DNA from: Marivita sp.
GTDB taxonomy: Bacteria; Pseudomonadota; Alphaproteobacteria; Rhodobacterales; Rhodobacteraceae
Reading direction: 5' to 3'
Assembly: GCF_020055635.1 (NCBI RefSeq)
Contig: NZ_JAIPUT010000043.1
Location: 1 to 38,838, forward strand
Length of the DNA: 38,838 nt
Made by a program: the position numbers and the translations under genes. The notes under the pieces were generated by a model. It saw nothing but the letters and a program-made list of their open reading frames with translations. It did no database searches and was not told the origin of the DNA. The first letter of the stretch is position 1. The number at the start of each line of letters is the position of its first letter. This document shows, piece by piece, positions 1 through 6,950 of this stretch.

Positions 1-452
1 ATGTCGGACTTCACGCCCGTCGCAGTCTCGTTATGCGTGGCCAGAACCGCCTTGATCTTGTGCGACGTGTCTGCGGTCAGGATCTCTTCAAAGCGGTCCG
101 CCGGAACGCCCTGCCCCCACGGCACATCGACGATCTGGACATCCAGACCAAAGCGTTGGCACATGTCGATCCAGCGATGCGAGAACATCCCGTTGCGGGC
201 AACCAGAACGCTGTCTCCTGCGCTGAGCGTGTTGGTCAGCGCGGTTTCCCAGCCACCCGTGCCGGAGGCTGGAAAGATGAATACTTCTGCGCTGGTGCTT
301 TTCAGGATCTGCTGAACCGCCTTGCGGGCCGGGTGCAGGATTTGACCAAACAGCGGCGACCGGTGGTCGATGGTCGGCATATCGCACGCCTTGCGCAGCG
401 ATTCCGGGATATTGGTGGGACCCGGAATGAAAACAGGGTTTTGAAAACTCAT
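1..452 (-). CDS. bhcA: Glyoxylate aminotransferase, BhcA-like (class V PLP fold), N-terminal part
   Basis: About 150 residues are inside the window; the rest lies beyond base 1, including the expected PLP lysine. The protein begins MSFQNPVFIPGPTNIPE and contains DMPTIDHRSPLFG, an ASGTGGWETALTNTLS loop and a LATHNETATGV segment. These are typical of the serine/alanine/aspartate-glyoxylate aminotransferase group. From memory of the family the closest match is BhcA, the L-aspartate:glyoxylate aminotransferase that opens the beta-hydroxyaspartate cycle of glyoxylate assimilation in Rhodobacterales. A serine-glyoxylate or ureidoglycine-glyoxylate aminotransferase remains possible, especially beside a ureidoglycine aminohydrolase. 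The ATG at 450-452 has a GGAG-type ribosome site just upstream and fits the family N-terminus. It follows a 189-base AT-rich spacer, so it probably has its own promoter. Confidence 0.72.
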   Translation of the reverse strand, partial: MSFQNPVFIPGPTNIPESLRKACDMPTIDHRSPLFGQILHPARKAVQQILKSTSAEVFIFPASGTGGWETALTNTLSAGDSVLVARNGMFSHRWIDMCQRFGLDVQIVDVPWGQGVPADRFEEILTADTSHKIKAVLATHNETATGVKSD

Positions 453-641
453 GGCGGTGCTCCTCCGATTTGAGATGACACTACAGCTTGCCCACCACGA
501 TGCGCAATTTTTTCGAAATTATTTTTCATATTTCGAAACGTAATAATATATTTATTTTTCATTTGCTTAAGTTTTTCACAATACGAAAATATTTTTTGAA
601 TACAATTTTCGAGACGGTGAGAAGGACGTTTCTCCCGATTC
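453..641 (-). promoter_or_regulatory. AT-rich promoter region of the BhcA-like gene with paired TTTCGAAA palindromes
   Basis: Bases 541-600 contain only 9 G or C in 60, in an otherwise GC-rich window. Two perfect TTTCGAAA palindromes lie at 511-518 and 531-538, exactly 20 bases apart (about two helical turns). Related half-sites occur near 583-589 (ACGAAA) and 606-612 (TTTTCGA). The layout suggests cooperative binding by a dimeric regulator (an IclR-type BhcR would be the natural candidate) or silencing by an AT-binding protein such as MucR. No specific -35/-10 pair is claimed. Confidence 0.5.
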
Positions 642-1469
642 TCACCGCCCCGGTTTCAACGGCATGTGCCGGTTCACATCCTTGTAGAGCAGGTACCGGA
701 ACCGCCCCGGCCCGCCTGCATAACAGGCCTGCGGGCAAAAGGCGCGCAGCCACATGTAATCGCCCGCCTCGACCTCGACCCAATCCTGGTTGAGCCGGTA
801 CACCGCCTTGCCCTCGAGCACGTAAAGCCCGTGCTCCATGACATGTGTCTCGGCAAACGGGATCACCGCGCCGGGTTCGAAGGTGACGACAGTCACATGC
901 ATGTCGTGGCGCAGATCCGCAGGATCGACAAAGCGCGTCGTCGCCCATTTTCCATCTGTTCCCGGCATTGGCGTTGCCGCGACATCAGCCTCATTCGTGA
1001 CGATCACCTGCGGATGATCGAGGCCGTCGACCGCCTGATACGCCTTGCGCAGCCAGTGAAAGGTGACGGGCTCTGACCCGGTATTGCGCAGGGTCCAGCC
1101 CGATTGCGGCGGCAGGTAGGCATAGCCACCAGCGGTCATCTCGTGCGTGTCACCATCGACACTCAGGCTCAAAGTGCCTTCGACCACGAACAGCACGCCC
1201 TGCGCCTCGGGATCGGTTTCCGCCCGATCCGATCCGCCGCCGGGACCAACCTCCATGATGTAATGGGAAAACGTCTCTGCAAAGCCGGTCAAAGGCCGGG
1301 CAATCACCCACAGGCGCGTGTTCTCCCAGAACGGCAGAAAGCTGGTGGTGATGTCGCGCATCGTGCCTTTGGGGATCACCGCATAGGCCTCGGTGAACAT
1401 GGCGCGATCGGTCAAAAGCTGGTTCTGACCGGGATGCCCGCCCTTGGGGGCAAAGTAAGACGTGGTCAT
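642..1469 (-). CDS. allE: (S)-ureidoglycine aminohydrolase (bicupin, AllE/UGlyAH family)
   Basis: A cytoplasmic enzyme of purine/allantoin breakdown that releases ammonia from (S)-ureidoglycine to give (S)-ureidoglycolate. The 275-residue length and two cupin domains match the family: the first spans about residues 60-145, the second about 185-265. The second carries the expected manganese ligands E207, H209, H213 and Q247. Their spacing (E-x-H-x3-H, then 34 residues to Q) equals that known for the plant enzyme. The first cupin lacks such a set, as is normal for the family. The ATG at 1467-1469 is the first in frame and gives the usual N-terminus. It is transcribed toward the BhcA-like gene, 189 bases away. 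The product ureidoglycolate can be split to glyoxylate, the substrate of that neighbour. Confidence 0.9.
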   Translation of the reverse strand: MTTSYFAPKGGHPGQNQLLTDRAMFTEAYAVIPKGTMRDITTSFLPFWENTRLWVIARPLTGFAETFSHYIMEVGPGGGSDRAETDPEAQGVLFVVEGTLSLSVDGDTHEMTAGGYAYLPPQSGWTLRNTGSEPVTFHWLRKAYQAVDGLDHPQVIVTNEADVAATPMPGTDGKWATTRFVDPADLRHDMHVTVVTFEPGAVIPFAETHVMEHGLYVLEGKAVYRLNQDWVEVEAGDYMWLRAFCPQACYAGGPGRFRYLLYKDVNRHMPLKPGR

Positions 1470-1600
1470 GCGCGATTTCCTCTGCTGGTCATGGCCAAGT
1501 ATCGCGCCGCAACGCCAACCCGACCATGCCTATCGGCAATCAGGACTTTTCGCATTTCCTTGATAATCAGCAATAATTGCCTTGGAACCGCAATCAATCC

Positions 1601-2605
1601 TCAGACGCGATAGTAGTCCCGATACCACGAGACAAACTTTGCCACACCATCGCGCACCTCGGTCTTGGGCGCATAGCCGGTCAGATTTCGCAACAGCGTC
1701 GCATCGGCCCATGTGGCGAACACATCGCCTTTCTGCATGTCCATGTAGTTGCGCCTGGCCGTGATCCCGGTCTCCGCCTCGATCGCTTCGATAAAGTCCA
1801 GCAGGCGAACCTTGTCAGAATTGCCGATATTGACGACGCGATACGGCGCGGCTGGACTCAGCGTGTCGTCCTCCACCGCTGTCTCCGGCCCGCCGGGCAC
1901 GGCATCCATCAACAGGCGAATACCGCGCACCAGATCCTCGACATAGGTAAAGTCGCGGTGCATGTCGCCGTGGTTGTAGATGTCGATGGGCGTGCCCTCG
2001 AAGATCCCCTTGGTGAACTTGAACAGCGCCATGTCAGGCCGCCCCCACGGGCCATAGACGGTGAAGAACCGGAACATCGTCGTGGGGATCTGCCACAGAT
2101 GCGCATAGGAATGGGCCATCGCCTCGTTGGCCTTCTTCGTTGCCGCGTAAAAGGTCAAAGGCGTGTCGGCCTTGTCGGTTTCCTTGAACGGCATCTCCTC
2201 GTTTGCGCCATAGACAGAAGACGTGGACGCCATGAGCAGATGCTCCACCTGCACCTGCCGCGCCGCCTCCATCACGTTGAACGTGCCGACAAGGTTGCTG
2301 TCGAGATAGGCGCGCGGGTTTTCCAGCGAATAGCGCACACCGGCCTGCCCCGCGAGGTGGACAATGATGTCCGGGGCGAACTCCGCCGCAACCGTTTCGA
2401 ACGTCCCGTCCTCTTCCAGCGTCGCATGGGTAAAGCTGTAGCCCGGCGATTGCAGCAACATCTGGTTGCGCCGCTCTTTCAGCGTCACATCATAGTAGTC
2501 CGTAATCGCGTCATAGCCGTGGACGACAAAGCCCTCCTCCAGCAACAGGCGGGCAAGATGGAAGCCGATGAAACCGGCTGTCCCGGTCACAAGAACACGT
2601 TTCAT
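1601..2605 (-). CDS. lpsL: UDP-glucuronate 4-epimerase (extended SDR), LpsL-like
   Basis: Converts UDP-glucuronate to UDP-galacturonate for lipopolysaccharide or capsule building. The 334-residue protein opens with the Rossmann motif GTAGFIG (residues 8-14). It has the catalytic TSSVYG serine region (about 128-133) and Y153-x3-K157 in FYAATKK. It also has the FRFFTVYGPWGRPDMALFKF and RDFTYVEDL blocks that mark the UDP-GlcA epimerase branch, close to rhizobial LpsL as I remember it. I start it at ATG 2603-2605 (MKRVLVTG) rather than the ATG 21 bases upstream, because AAAGGCG then sits at ribosome-site distance and the protein begins at the first beta strand. It stands alone on the minus strand, divergent from the phosphatase. 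The glycosyltransferases at 6950-12833 could use its product; that link is inference. Confidence 0.88.
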   Translation of the reverse strand: MKRVLVTGTAGFIGFHLARLLLEEGFVVHGYDAITDYYDVTLKERRNQMLLQSPGYSFTHATLEEDGTFETVAAEFAPDIIVHLAGQAGVRYSLENPRAYLDSNLVGTFNVMEAARQVQVEHLLMASTSSVYGANEEMPFKETDKADTPLTFYAATKKANEAMAHSYAHLWQIPTTMFRFFTVYGPWGRPDMALFKFTKGIFEGTPIDIYNHGDMHRDFTYVEDLVRGIRLLMDAVPGGPETAVEDDTLSPAAPYRVVNIGNSDKVRLLDFIEAIEAETGITARRNYMDMQKGDVFATWADATLLRNLTGYAPKTEVRDGVAKFVSWYRDYYRV

Positions 2606-2782
2606 CAGGTCATTTCGCCTTTGCAATACCCCTTGATCCGCGCTTCGCGTAGCACGAAGCTTTGACCAGAACCACCATCCGCTTGGCCTCGTCGTCTTTC
2701 CAATGCGGATTCAATGCCCATATTCTCCTGTAAGTCCAATCCAGAAACGGGCAAGAGCCCATTGTTCAAACAAGCGCGTGTC

Positions 2783-3520
2783 ATGAAATTTCCCACCCTT
2801 TTCGGAAAACCAAAGCCGCCGGAGCCCGAACCGCATTTCGACCCGGTCAGGCCGGATGCGCCGTTCTGCGTCATCGGCGATGTACACGGGCGGTACGACC
2901 TGCTGACCGCGCTTGTGGATGCGCTTCCTGAAAACCGCACGATCATCTGTGTCGGCGACCTTGTCGACCGGGGCGATCAAAGCGCCGAGGTGCTGCGTTT
3001 CGCAATGCAGCATGATCGGATTGCGCCGCTGATGGGCAACCACGAACAGATGATGATCAATTTCCTGCACGACCCCGAAGCCGAGGGGCGCCGCTGGCTG
3101 CGCAATGGCGGCCTGCAAACCCTGGCCAGCTTCGGTATCGCCGGCGTGACCGAGTCCAGCGGTGCACAGGTGTTCACGCGCGCTCGTGACGATCTGTTCG
3201 AGGCCATGGGAGAAGACATGGTGACATGGCTTGCCAGTCTGGAAACCTTTGCGTGGTCCGGCAACATCGCCGTGGTGCATGCCGGGGCCGACCCGAACAT
3301 CCCCCTTGAACAGCAGGATCCCGACACATTTGTCTGGGGACATCCGGAGTTTCGCAAAACGCCCCGCAGGGACGGGTTCTGGATCGTCCACGGACACACG
3401 ATCGTCGATCGCCCAAAGATGCGCGATGGCCGGATTTCGATCGACACCGGGGCCTATGCCACCGGTCAGTTGACAGCAGCCCTGTTCACACCGGACGGAG
3501 TCGAATTCGTCTCGACGTGA
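2783..3520 (+). CDS. PPP-family metallophosphoesterase (serine/threonine phosphatase-like)
   Basis: A 245-residue calcineurin-like phosphoesterase with the full metal-site signature: GDVHGR (residues 32-37), GDLVDRG (58-64), GNHEQ (85-89), then histidines in VVHAGAD and IVHGHT. This is the bacterial PPP group that includes PrpA/PrpB protein phosphatases and ApaH-like dinucleotide hydrolases. Substrate cannot be told from sequence. There is no signal peptide or membrane segment. I chose ATG 2783 (MKFPTLFGK) because conservation begins after it. An in-frame ATG at 2714 would add 23 residues, and neither has a convincing ribosome site. The gene is divergent from the epimerase. Bacterial relatives often lie in polysaccharide loci, but a role there is only a guess. 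Confidence 0.82.
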   Translation: MKFPTLFGKPKPPEPEPHFDPVRPDAPFCVIGDVHGRYDLLTALVDALPENRTIICVGDLVDRGDQSAEVLRFAMQHDRIAPLMGNHEQMMINFLHDPEAEGRRWLRNGGLQTLASFGIAGVTESSGAQVFTRARDDLFEAMGEDMVTWLASLETFAWSGNIAVVHAGADPNIPLEQQDPDTFVWGHPEFRKTPRRDGFWIVHGHTIVDRPKMRDGRISIDTGAYATGQLTAALFTPDGVEFVST

Positions 3521-3625
3521 TTTTGCCGGCAATTGCGTGTTGCGGCAATGTATACCACTGTATGCTGTTTACGACTCATCTGGTTTGGCCTATGGGAGAT
3601 GCAAATCTTCGAAAGGCGTGACCCC

Positions 3626-5833
3626 ATGGCTGACAGCACAATCCCCGACATCATCTATACAAAGGTCGACGAAGCACCCGAGCTTGCCTCGGCGTCGTTC
3701 CTTCCGATCATCCAGAAATTCGCGAAAGCCGCCGGCGTCAGCGTCGGCACCAAGGACATCTCGCTTGCGGGACGCATCCTGGCGACCTTTCCGGAAGCGC
3801 TGACCGAAGACCAGCGACAGGCCGACGATCTGGCCGAACTGGGCGATCTGGTGAAATCTCCGGAGGCCAACGTGATCAAGCTTCCGAACATCTCGGCCTC
3901 GGTACCGCAGCTTGTCGCCGCGGTGCGCGAATTGCAGAACCAGGGCTACGCGCTTCCCGACTACCCGGAAACTCCGTCCACCGACGCCGCGAAAGCCGTT
4001 CGCGCGAAATATGACACGATCAAGGGCTCTGCCGTGAACCCGGTCCTGCGCGAAGGCAATTCCGATCGCCGCGCCGCGAAGCCGGTCAAATCCTATGCGC
4101 AAAACAACCCGCATCGCATGGGCGACTGGAGCGAGGGCAGCAAGACCCGCGTTGCCTCGATGACAAGCGGCGATTTCCGCTCGAACGAAGCCTCTGCAAC
4201 CCTGACCGACGAGGCGACCGCGAAGATCGTCCTTGTCGGCAAGGACGGCTCCGAAACCGTGCTCAAGGACGGCCTCAGCTATCCTGCCGGCACCGTCGTG
4301 GACGCGACCTACATGTCGGCCAAGGCGCTCGATGCGTTTCTGGAAGAGGAAATCGCCAAGACCAAGGACGAAGGCACACTGTTCTCTTTGCACCTCAAGG
4401 CCACGATGATGAAGGTTTCGGACCCGATCATCTTCGGCCACGCGGTCAAGGCTTTCCTCAAGCCGGTATTCGACAAGTATGGCGAAGACCTGAAAGCCGC
4501 AGGCGTCAACCCGAACTCCGGTCTGGGTGACCTTCTCGCACGCGTCGAGGACAAGCCCGAGATCAAGGCCGAGATCGAGGCCGTCATGGCCGACCGCGCG
4601 CCGATGTACATGGTCGACAGCGACCGGGGCATCACCAACCTGCACGTGCCATCCGATGTCATCATCGACGCATCCATGCCCGCGCTGATCCGCGCAGGCG
4701 GCAAGGGTTGGGGCCCGGATGGCAAGGAACACGACGCCAATTGCGTCATCCCGGACAATTCCTACGCCCCCGTCTATGACGAGACGATCAGCTACTTCAA
4801 GGAAACCGGCAAGCTCGACCCGGCGACCGCTGGCACGGTGCAGAATATCGGCCTGATGGCGCAGAAGGCCGAGGAATACGGCTCGCACCCGACCACGTTT
4901 GAAATTCCGCATGACGGCAGCGTACGGATGGTGCTGGGTGACGGTACGGTCCTGCACGAACACGATGTCGAAACCGGCGACATCTGGCGCTCGGCCTCGA
5001 CCCGCAAGGCACCCATCGAAGACTGGGTGCAACTGGCCATCGACCGTCAGAAAGCCGAAGGCTGTGAAGCGATCTTCTGGCTGGACGAGACACGGGCACA
5101 TGACGCCGAGCTGATCAGCTACGTCAAACCGATCCTCGACGCGAAAGGTGTGGCCGACAGGTTCAAGATCATGGCCCCGCGCGAAGCAACCCGCGCGTCG
5201 CTGGAAACGATCCGAGAGGGAAAGACCTCGATTGCCATCACCGGTAACGTTCTGCGCGACTACCTGACCGACCTGTTCCCGATCCTCGAACTGGCGACCT
5301 CGGCCAAGATGCTGTCCATCGTCAAGCTGATGAACGGCGGCGGCCTGTTCGAAACCGGCGCAGGCGGCTCGGCCCCCAAGCACGTTCAGCAGCTGGTGGA
5401 ACAGAACCACCTTCGGTGGGACAGCCTTGGTGAATTCTGTGCCTTGGGCGAAAGCCTGCAATTTCTCGCCGATGCGCGGAACAACGAAAAGGCGCGTGTT
5501 CTGGGCAAGGCGGTGGATGCGGCAACGCAGGGTATCCTCGACAACAACCGGTCGCCGTCACGCAAGGTGGGTGAGCCCGACAACCGCGACAGCCATTACT
5601 GGTTCGCGCGATACTGGGCCGAGGCGCTGGCCACGCAAACCGAGGACACGGAGCTGGCAGCCCATTTCGGCCCCATCGCGAAGGAACTGACACAAAAGGA
5701 AGAGGCAATCCTCTCCGAGCTGGCCTCGGCGCAGGGCAGCCCGGCTGACCTTGGTGGCTACTACCACACCGATCCGAAGAAGACCGAGGCGGTCATGCGA
5801 CCGTCACCCACGTTGAACGCCATCATCGGCTGA
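3626..5833 (+). CDS. icd: Monomeric NADP-dependent isocitrate dehydrogenase (IDH-II)
   Basis: Catalyses oxidative decarboxylation of isocitrate to 2-oxoglutarate in the TCA cycle, producing NADPH. The 735-residue length is that of the monomeric type, about 740, not the 400-residue dimeric type. Family blocks are present: [20 protein letters not shown] at the N-terminus, [13 protein letters not shown] (the substrate-binding serine region), [34 protein letters not shown], and [33 protein letters not shown] toward the C-terminus. The ATG at 3626 is preceded by GAAAGG and starts the conserved MADST sequence. The longer frame from 3533 adds an unconserved segment. The gene is single, with its own terminator 22 bases after the stop. 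Confidence 0.95.
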   Translation: MADSTIPDIIYTKVDEAPELASASFLPIIQKFAKAAGVSVGTKDISLAGRILATFPEALTEDQRQADDLAELGDLVKSPEANVIKLPNISASVPQLVAAVRELQNQGYALPDYPETPSTDAAKAVRAKYDTIKGSAVNPVLREGNSDRRAAKPVKSYAQNNPHRMGDWSEGSKTRVASMTSGDFRSNEASATLTDEATAKIVLVGKDGSETVLKDGLSYPAGTVVDATYMSAKALDAFLEEEIAKTKDEGTLFSLHLKATMMKVSDPIIFGHAVKAFLKPVFDKYGEDLKAAGVNPNSGLGDLLARVEDKPEIKAEIEAVMADRAPMYMVDSDRGITNLHVPSDVIIDASMPALIRAGGKGWGPDGKEHDANCVIPDNSYAPVYDETISYFKETGKLDPATAGTVQNIGLMAQKAEEYGSHPTTFEIPHDGSVRMVLGDGTVLHEHDVETGDIWRSASTRKAPIEDWVQLAIDRQKAEGCEAIFWLDETRAHDAELISYVKPILDAKGVADRFKIMAPREATRASLETIREGKTSIAITGNVLRDYLTDLFPILELATSAKMLSIVKLMNGGGLFETGAGGSAPKHVQQLVEQNHLRWDSLGEFCALGESLQFLADARNNEKARVLGKAVDAATQGILDNNRSPSRKVGEPDNRDSHYWFARYWAEALATQTEDTELAAHFGPIAKELTQKEEAILSELASAQGSPADLGGYYHTDPKKTEAVMRPSPTLNAIIG

Positions 5834-5855
5834 CAGTTTTGACAGAGAGTTTCGG

Positions 5856-5885
5856 AAGGCCGGGCATGCGTGTCCGGCCTTTTTT
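5856..5885 (+). terminator. Intrinsic terminator of icd
   Basis: An eight-base-pair stem AAGGCCGG/CCGGCCTT (5856-5863 with 5874-5881) with a ten-base loop runs into TTTTT (5881-5885). It lies 22 bases after the icd stop codon. Confidence 0.9.
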
Positions 5886-6386
5886 CGTGCTGCCGAGACG
5901 CTGGTTCGGCAAGAGGCCATAGCCACTGCCATCGCGTCTGAACGGCAGTGCGACTCGTCTTGCGAGGTCGAAACGTTCCAAGACGTCTGACATGTTTCTC
6001 ACGAATGCTGTCGCGCGCCGTCGCGCCGTGGTGTTCGCGTTGAAACAAAGGCCGGTTTTCCCGTCGACACGTTTTGTTGATATGTCATGTGACATGTCCG
6101 CCGGTGTGAATTTCTTCACGCGGCGGTGTCGTTTGCAACCGACCCGACCCCTTCGAAAACCCAGCAATTCCTGATCCGCACCAACCCTGTGCACCCCCGC
6201 GCAGCGCCTGCATGCGCGTCGCTCGCGTCAAGTCCACGTTCGCGAGAGCGTCTGTGCGCGAGCTGTGAATTCCGGAACCCGCCCCGCATGCCTAGCTTGA
6301 TTGGTGTCGGACAGACAGCCCGACGACAGACAGCAACCCAACCGCGCCACAATGCGCAGATCACAGCAACGAAAAGGATCAAACAC
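5886..6386. other. Long non-coding stretch upstream of the tandem small exported proteins
   Basis: No open frame here has protein-like composition or a family I recognise. The stretch holds an operator-like palindrome and hairpin near 6082-6126 (listed separately). A second copy of TGACATGT lies at 5988-5995. A GGAAC at about 6273 lies 17 bases before CTTGAT, a weak resemblance to an ECF-type promoter. Five hundred bases is long for this compact window, so a small RNA or a long leader is possible. Confidence 0.4.
6082..6126. promoter_or_regulatory. Operator-like palindrome followed by a stem-loop
   Basis: ATGTCA and TGACAT (6082-6087, 6090-6095) form a perfect inverted repeat with a two-base spacer. 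Three bases later CCGCCG (6098-6103) pairs with CGGCGG (6121-6126), and inside it GTGAA pairs with TTCAC around a TTTC loop. The half-site TGACATGT recurs at 5988. Function unknown. Spacing suits a dimeric repressor site in front of a structured transcript. Confidence 0.35.
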
Positions 6387-6593
6387 ATGAAAACTCTCAT
6401 CGCGACAACCGCCCTCGTCCTGACCGCCTTCTCCGCTTCGGCCATGGTCGACACCTCCGCCATCGAGCAGTACGCGCCGAACACCGATGTCTCGACCCTG
6501 TCGGACGCAACGGTCAACACCATCCTGTCCGTCATCCATTCCGGCGACAGCGAAGGCGAAAAGCGCGCCACCATCCAGGCGCTGGTCAAGTAA
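6387..6593 (+). CDS. Small exported protein of unknown function, copy 1
   Basis: A 68-residue protein with a clear signal peptide: MKT, a hydrophobic stretch, then ASA before MVD (cleavage after about residue 19). The mature part is about 49 residues. It is acidic at first (EQYAPNTDVSTLSDATVN) and ends in a charged tail (GDSEGEKRATIQALVK). It has no cysteine and no recognised domain. The ATG at 6387 has AAAGGA about ten bases upstream. It is followed 30 bases later by a paralogue with 54 of 68 identical residues. Upstream lies the long non-coding region 5886-6386, probably its promoter and leader. I do not recognise a named family. It is probably periplasmic or secreted. Confidence 0.8.
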   Translation: MKTLIATTALVLTAFSASAMVDTSAIEQYAPNTDVSTLSDATVNTILSVIHSGDSEGEKRATIQALVK

Positions 6594-6623
6594 CTCCAAC
6601 CCCATCACGAAAGGACCAAGACA

Positions 6624-6830
6624 ATGAAAACACTTATCGCAGCAACCGCCCTGGCACTCACCGCAGTCTCTGCTTCGGCCATGGTCGACAGCTCCACGCT
6701 CGATCAATATGCCCCGGACGTTGACGTCTCGACGCTCTCGGACGCCGAGGTCAACATCATCCTGTCGATCCTGCACTCGGGCGACAGCGAAAGCGAAAAA
6801 CGCGCCACCATCCAGGCCCTGGTGAAGTGA
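6624..6830 (+). CDS. Small exported protein of unknown function, copy 2
   Basis: The tandem paralogue of the gene at 6387, with exactly the same length of 68 residues. The 14 substitutions are scattered and mostly conservative. The signal peptide (cleavage after ASA), the DVSTLSDA core and the last 17 residues are almost unchanged, so selection appears to act on the mature protein. GAAAGGA lies just upstream of the ATG. The two genes are probably one transcript, since no terminator lies in the 30-base gap and strong hairpins follow copy 2. In the core, DVDVSTLSDAE looks faintly like a calcium loop but lacks the usual glycine and final glutamate. Function unknown. Confidence 0.8.
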   Translation: MKTLIAATALALTAVSASAMVDSSTLDQYAPDVDVSTLSDAEVNIILSILHSGDSESEKRATIQALVK

Positions 6831-6865
6831 GCCGCAGCCGGCCCATGACGGCCGCACACCAAATC

Positions 6866-6897
6866 CCGCGACGTGACCGGACACCGGCACGTCGCGG
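6866..6897. repeat. Strong near-perfect hairpin after the small-protein pair
   Basis: CCGCGACGTG (6866-6875) pairs with CACGTCGCGG (6888-6897). Within the loop CCGG (6877-6880) pairs with CCGG (6884-6887) around ACA, giving 14 base pairs with one bulged A. No T-run follows, so it is more likely a 3' stabiliser or a protein site than a terminator by itself. Confidence 0.7.
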
Positions 6898-6906
6898 ATG
6901 ATGACC

Positions 6907-6950
6907 AGGCCGCCCGAAAGGGCGGCCTTCAATATTTACGTTTTTTTGTT
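6907..6950 (+). terminator. Intrinsic terminator of the small-protein pair
   Basis: The stem AGGCCGCCC/GGGCGGCCT (6907-6915 with 6920-6928) is closed by a GAAA loop. It is followed by TTCAATATTTACG and a run of seven T (6941-6947). The stop of the convergent glycosyltransferase lies at the end of this region, so the hairpin may serve both strands. Confidence 0.75.

Noticed and set aside
3590-5461. A 623-residue open frame opposite icd
   Set aside because: icd is unmistakable and the antisense frame shows no domain.
6714-6760. EF-hand-like calcium loop in the small exported protein (DVDVSTLSDAE)
   Set aside because: The loop lacks the glycine at position 6 and the glutamate at position 12, and copy 1 has lost one of the aspartates.
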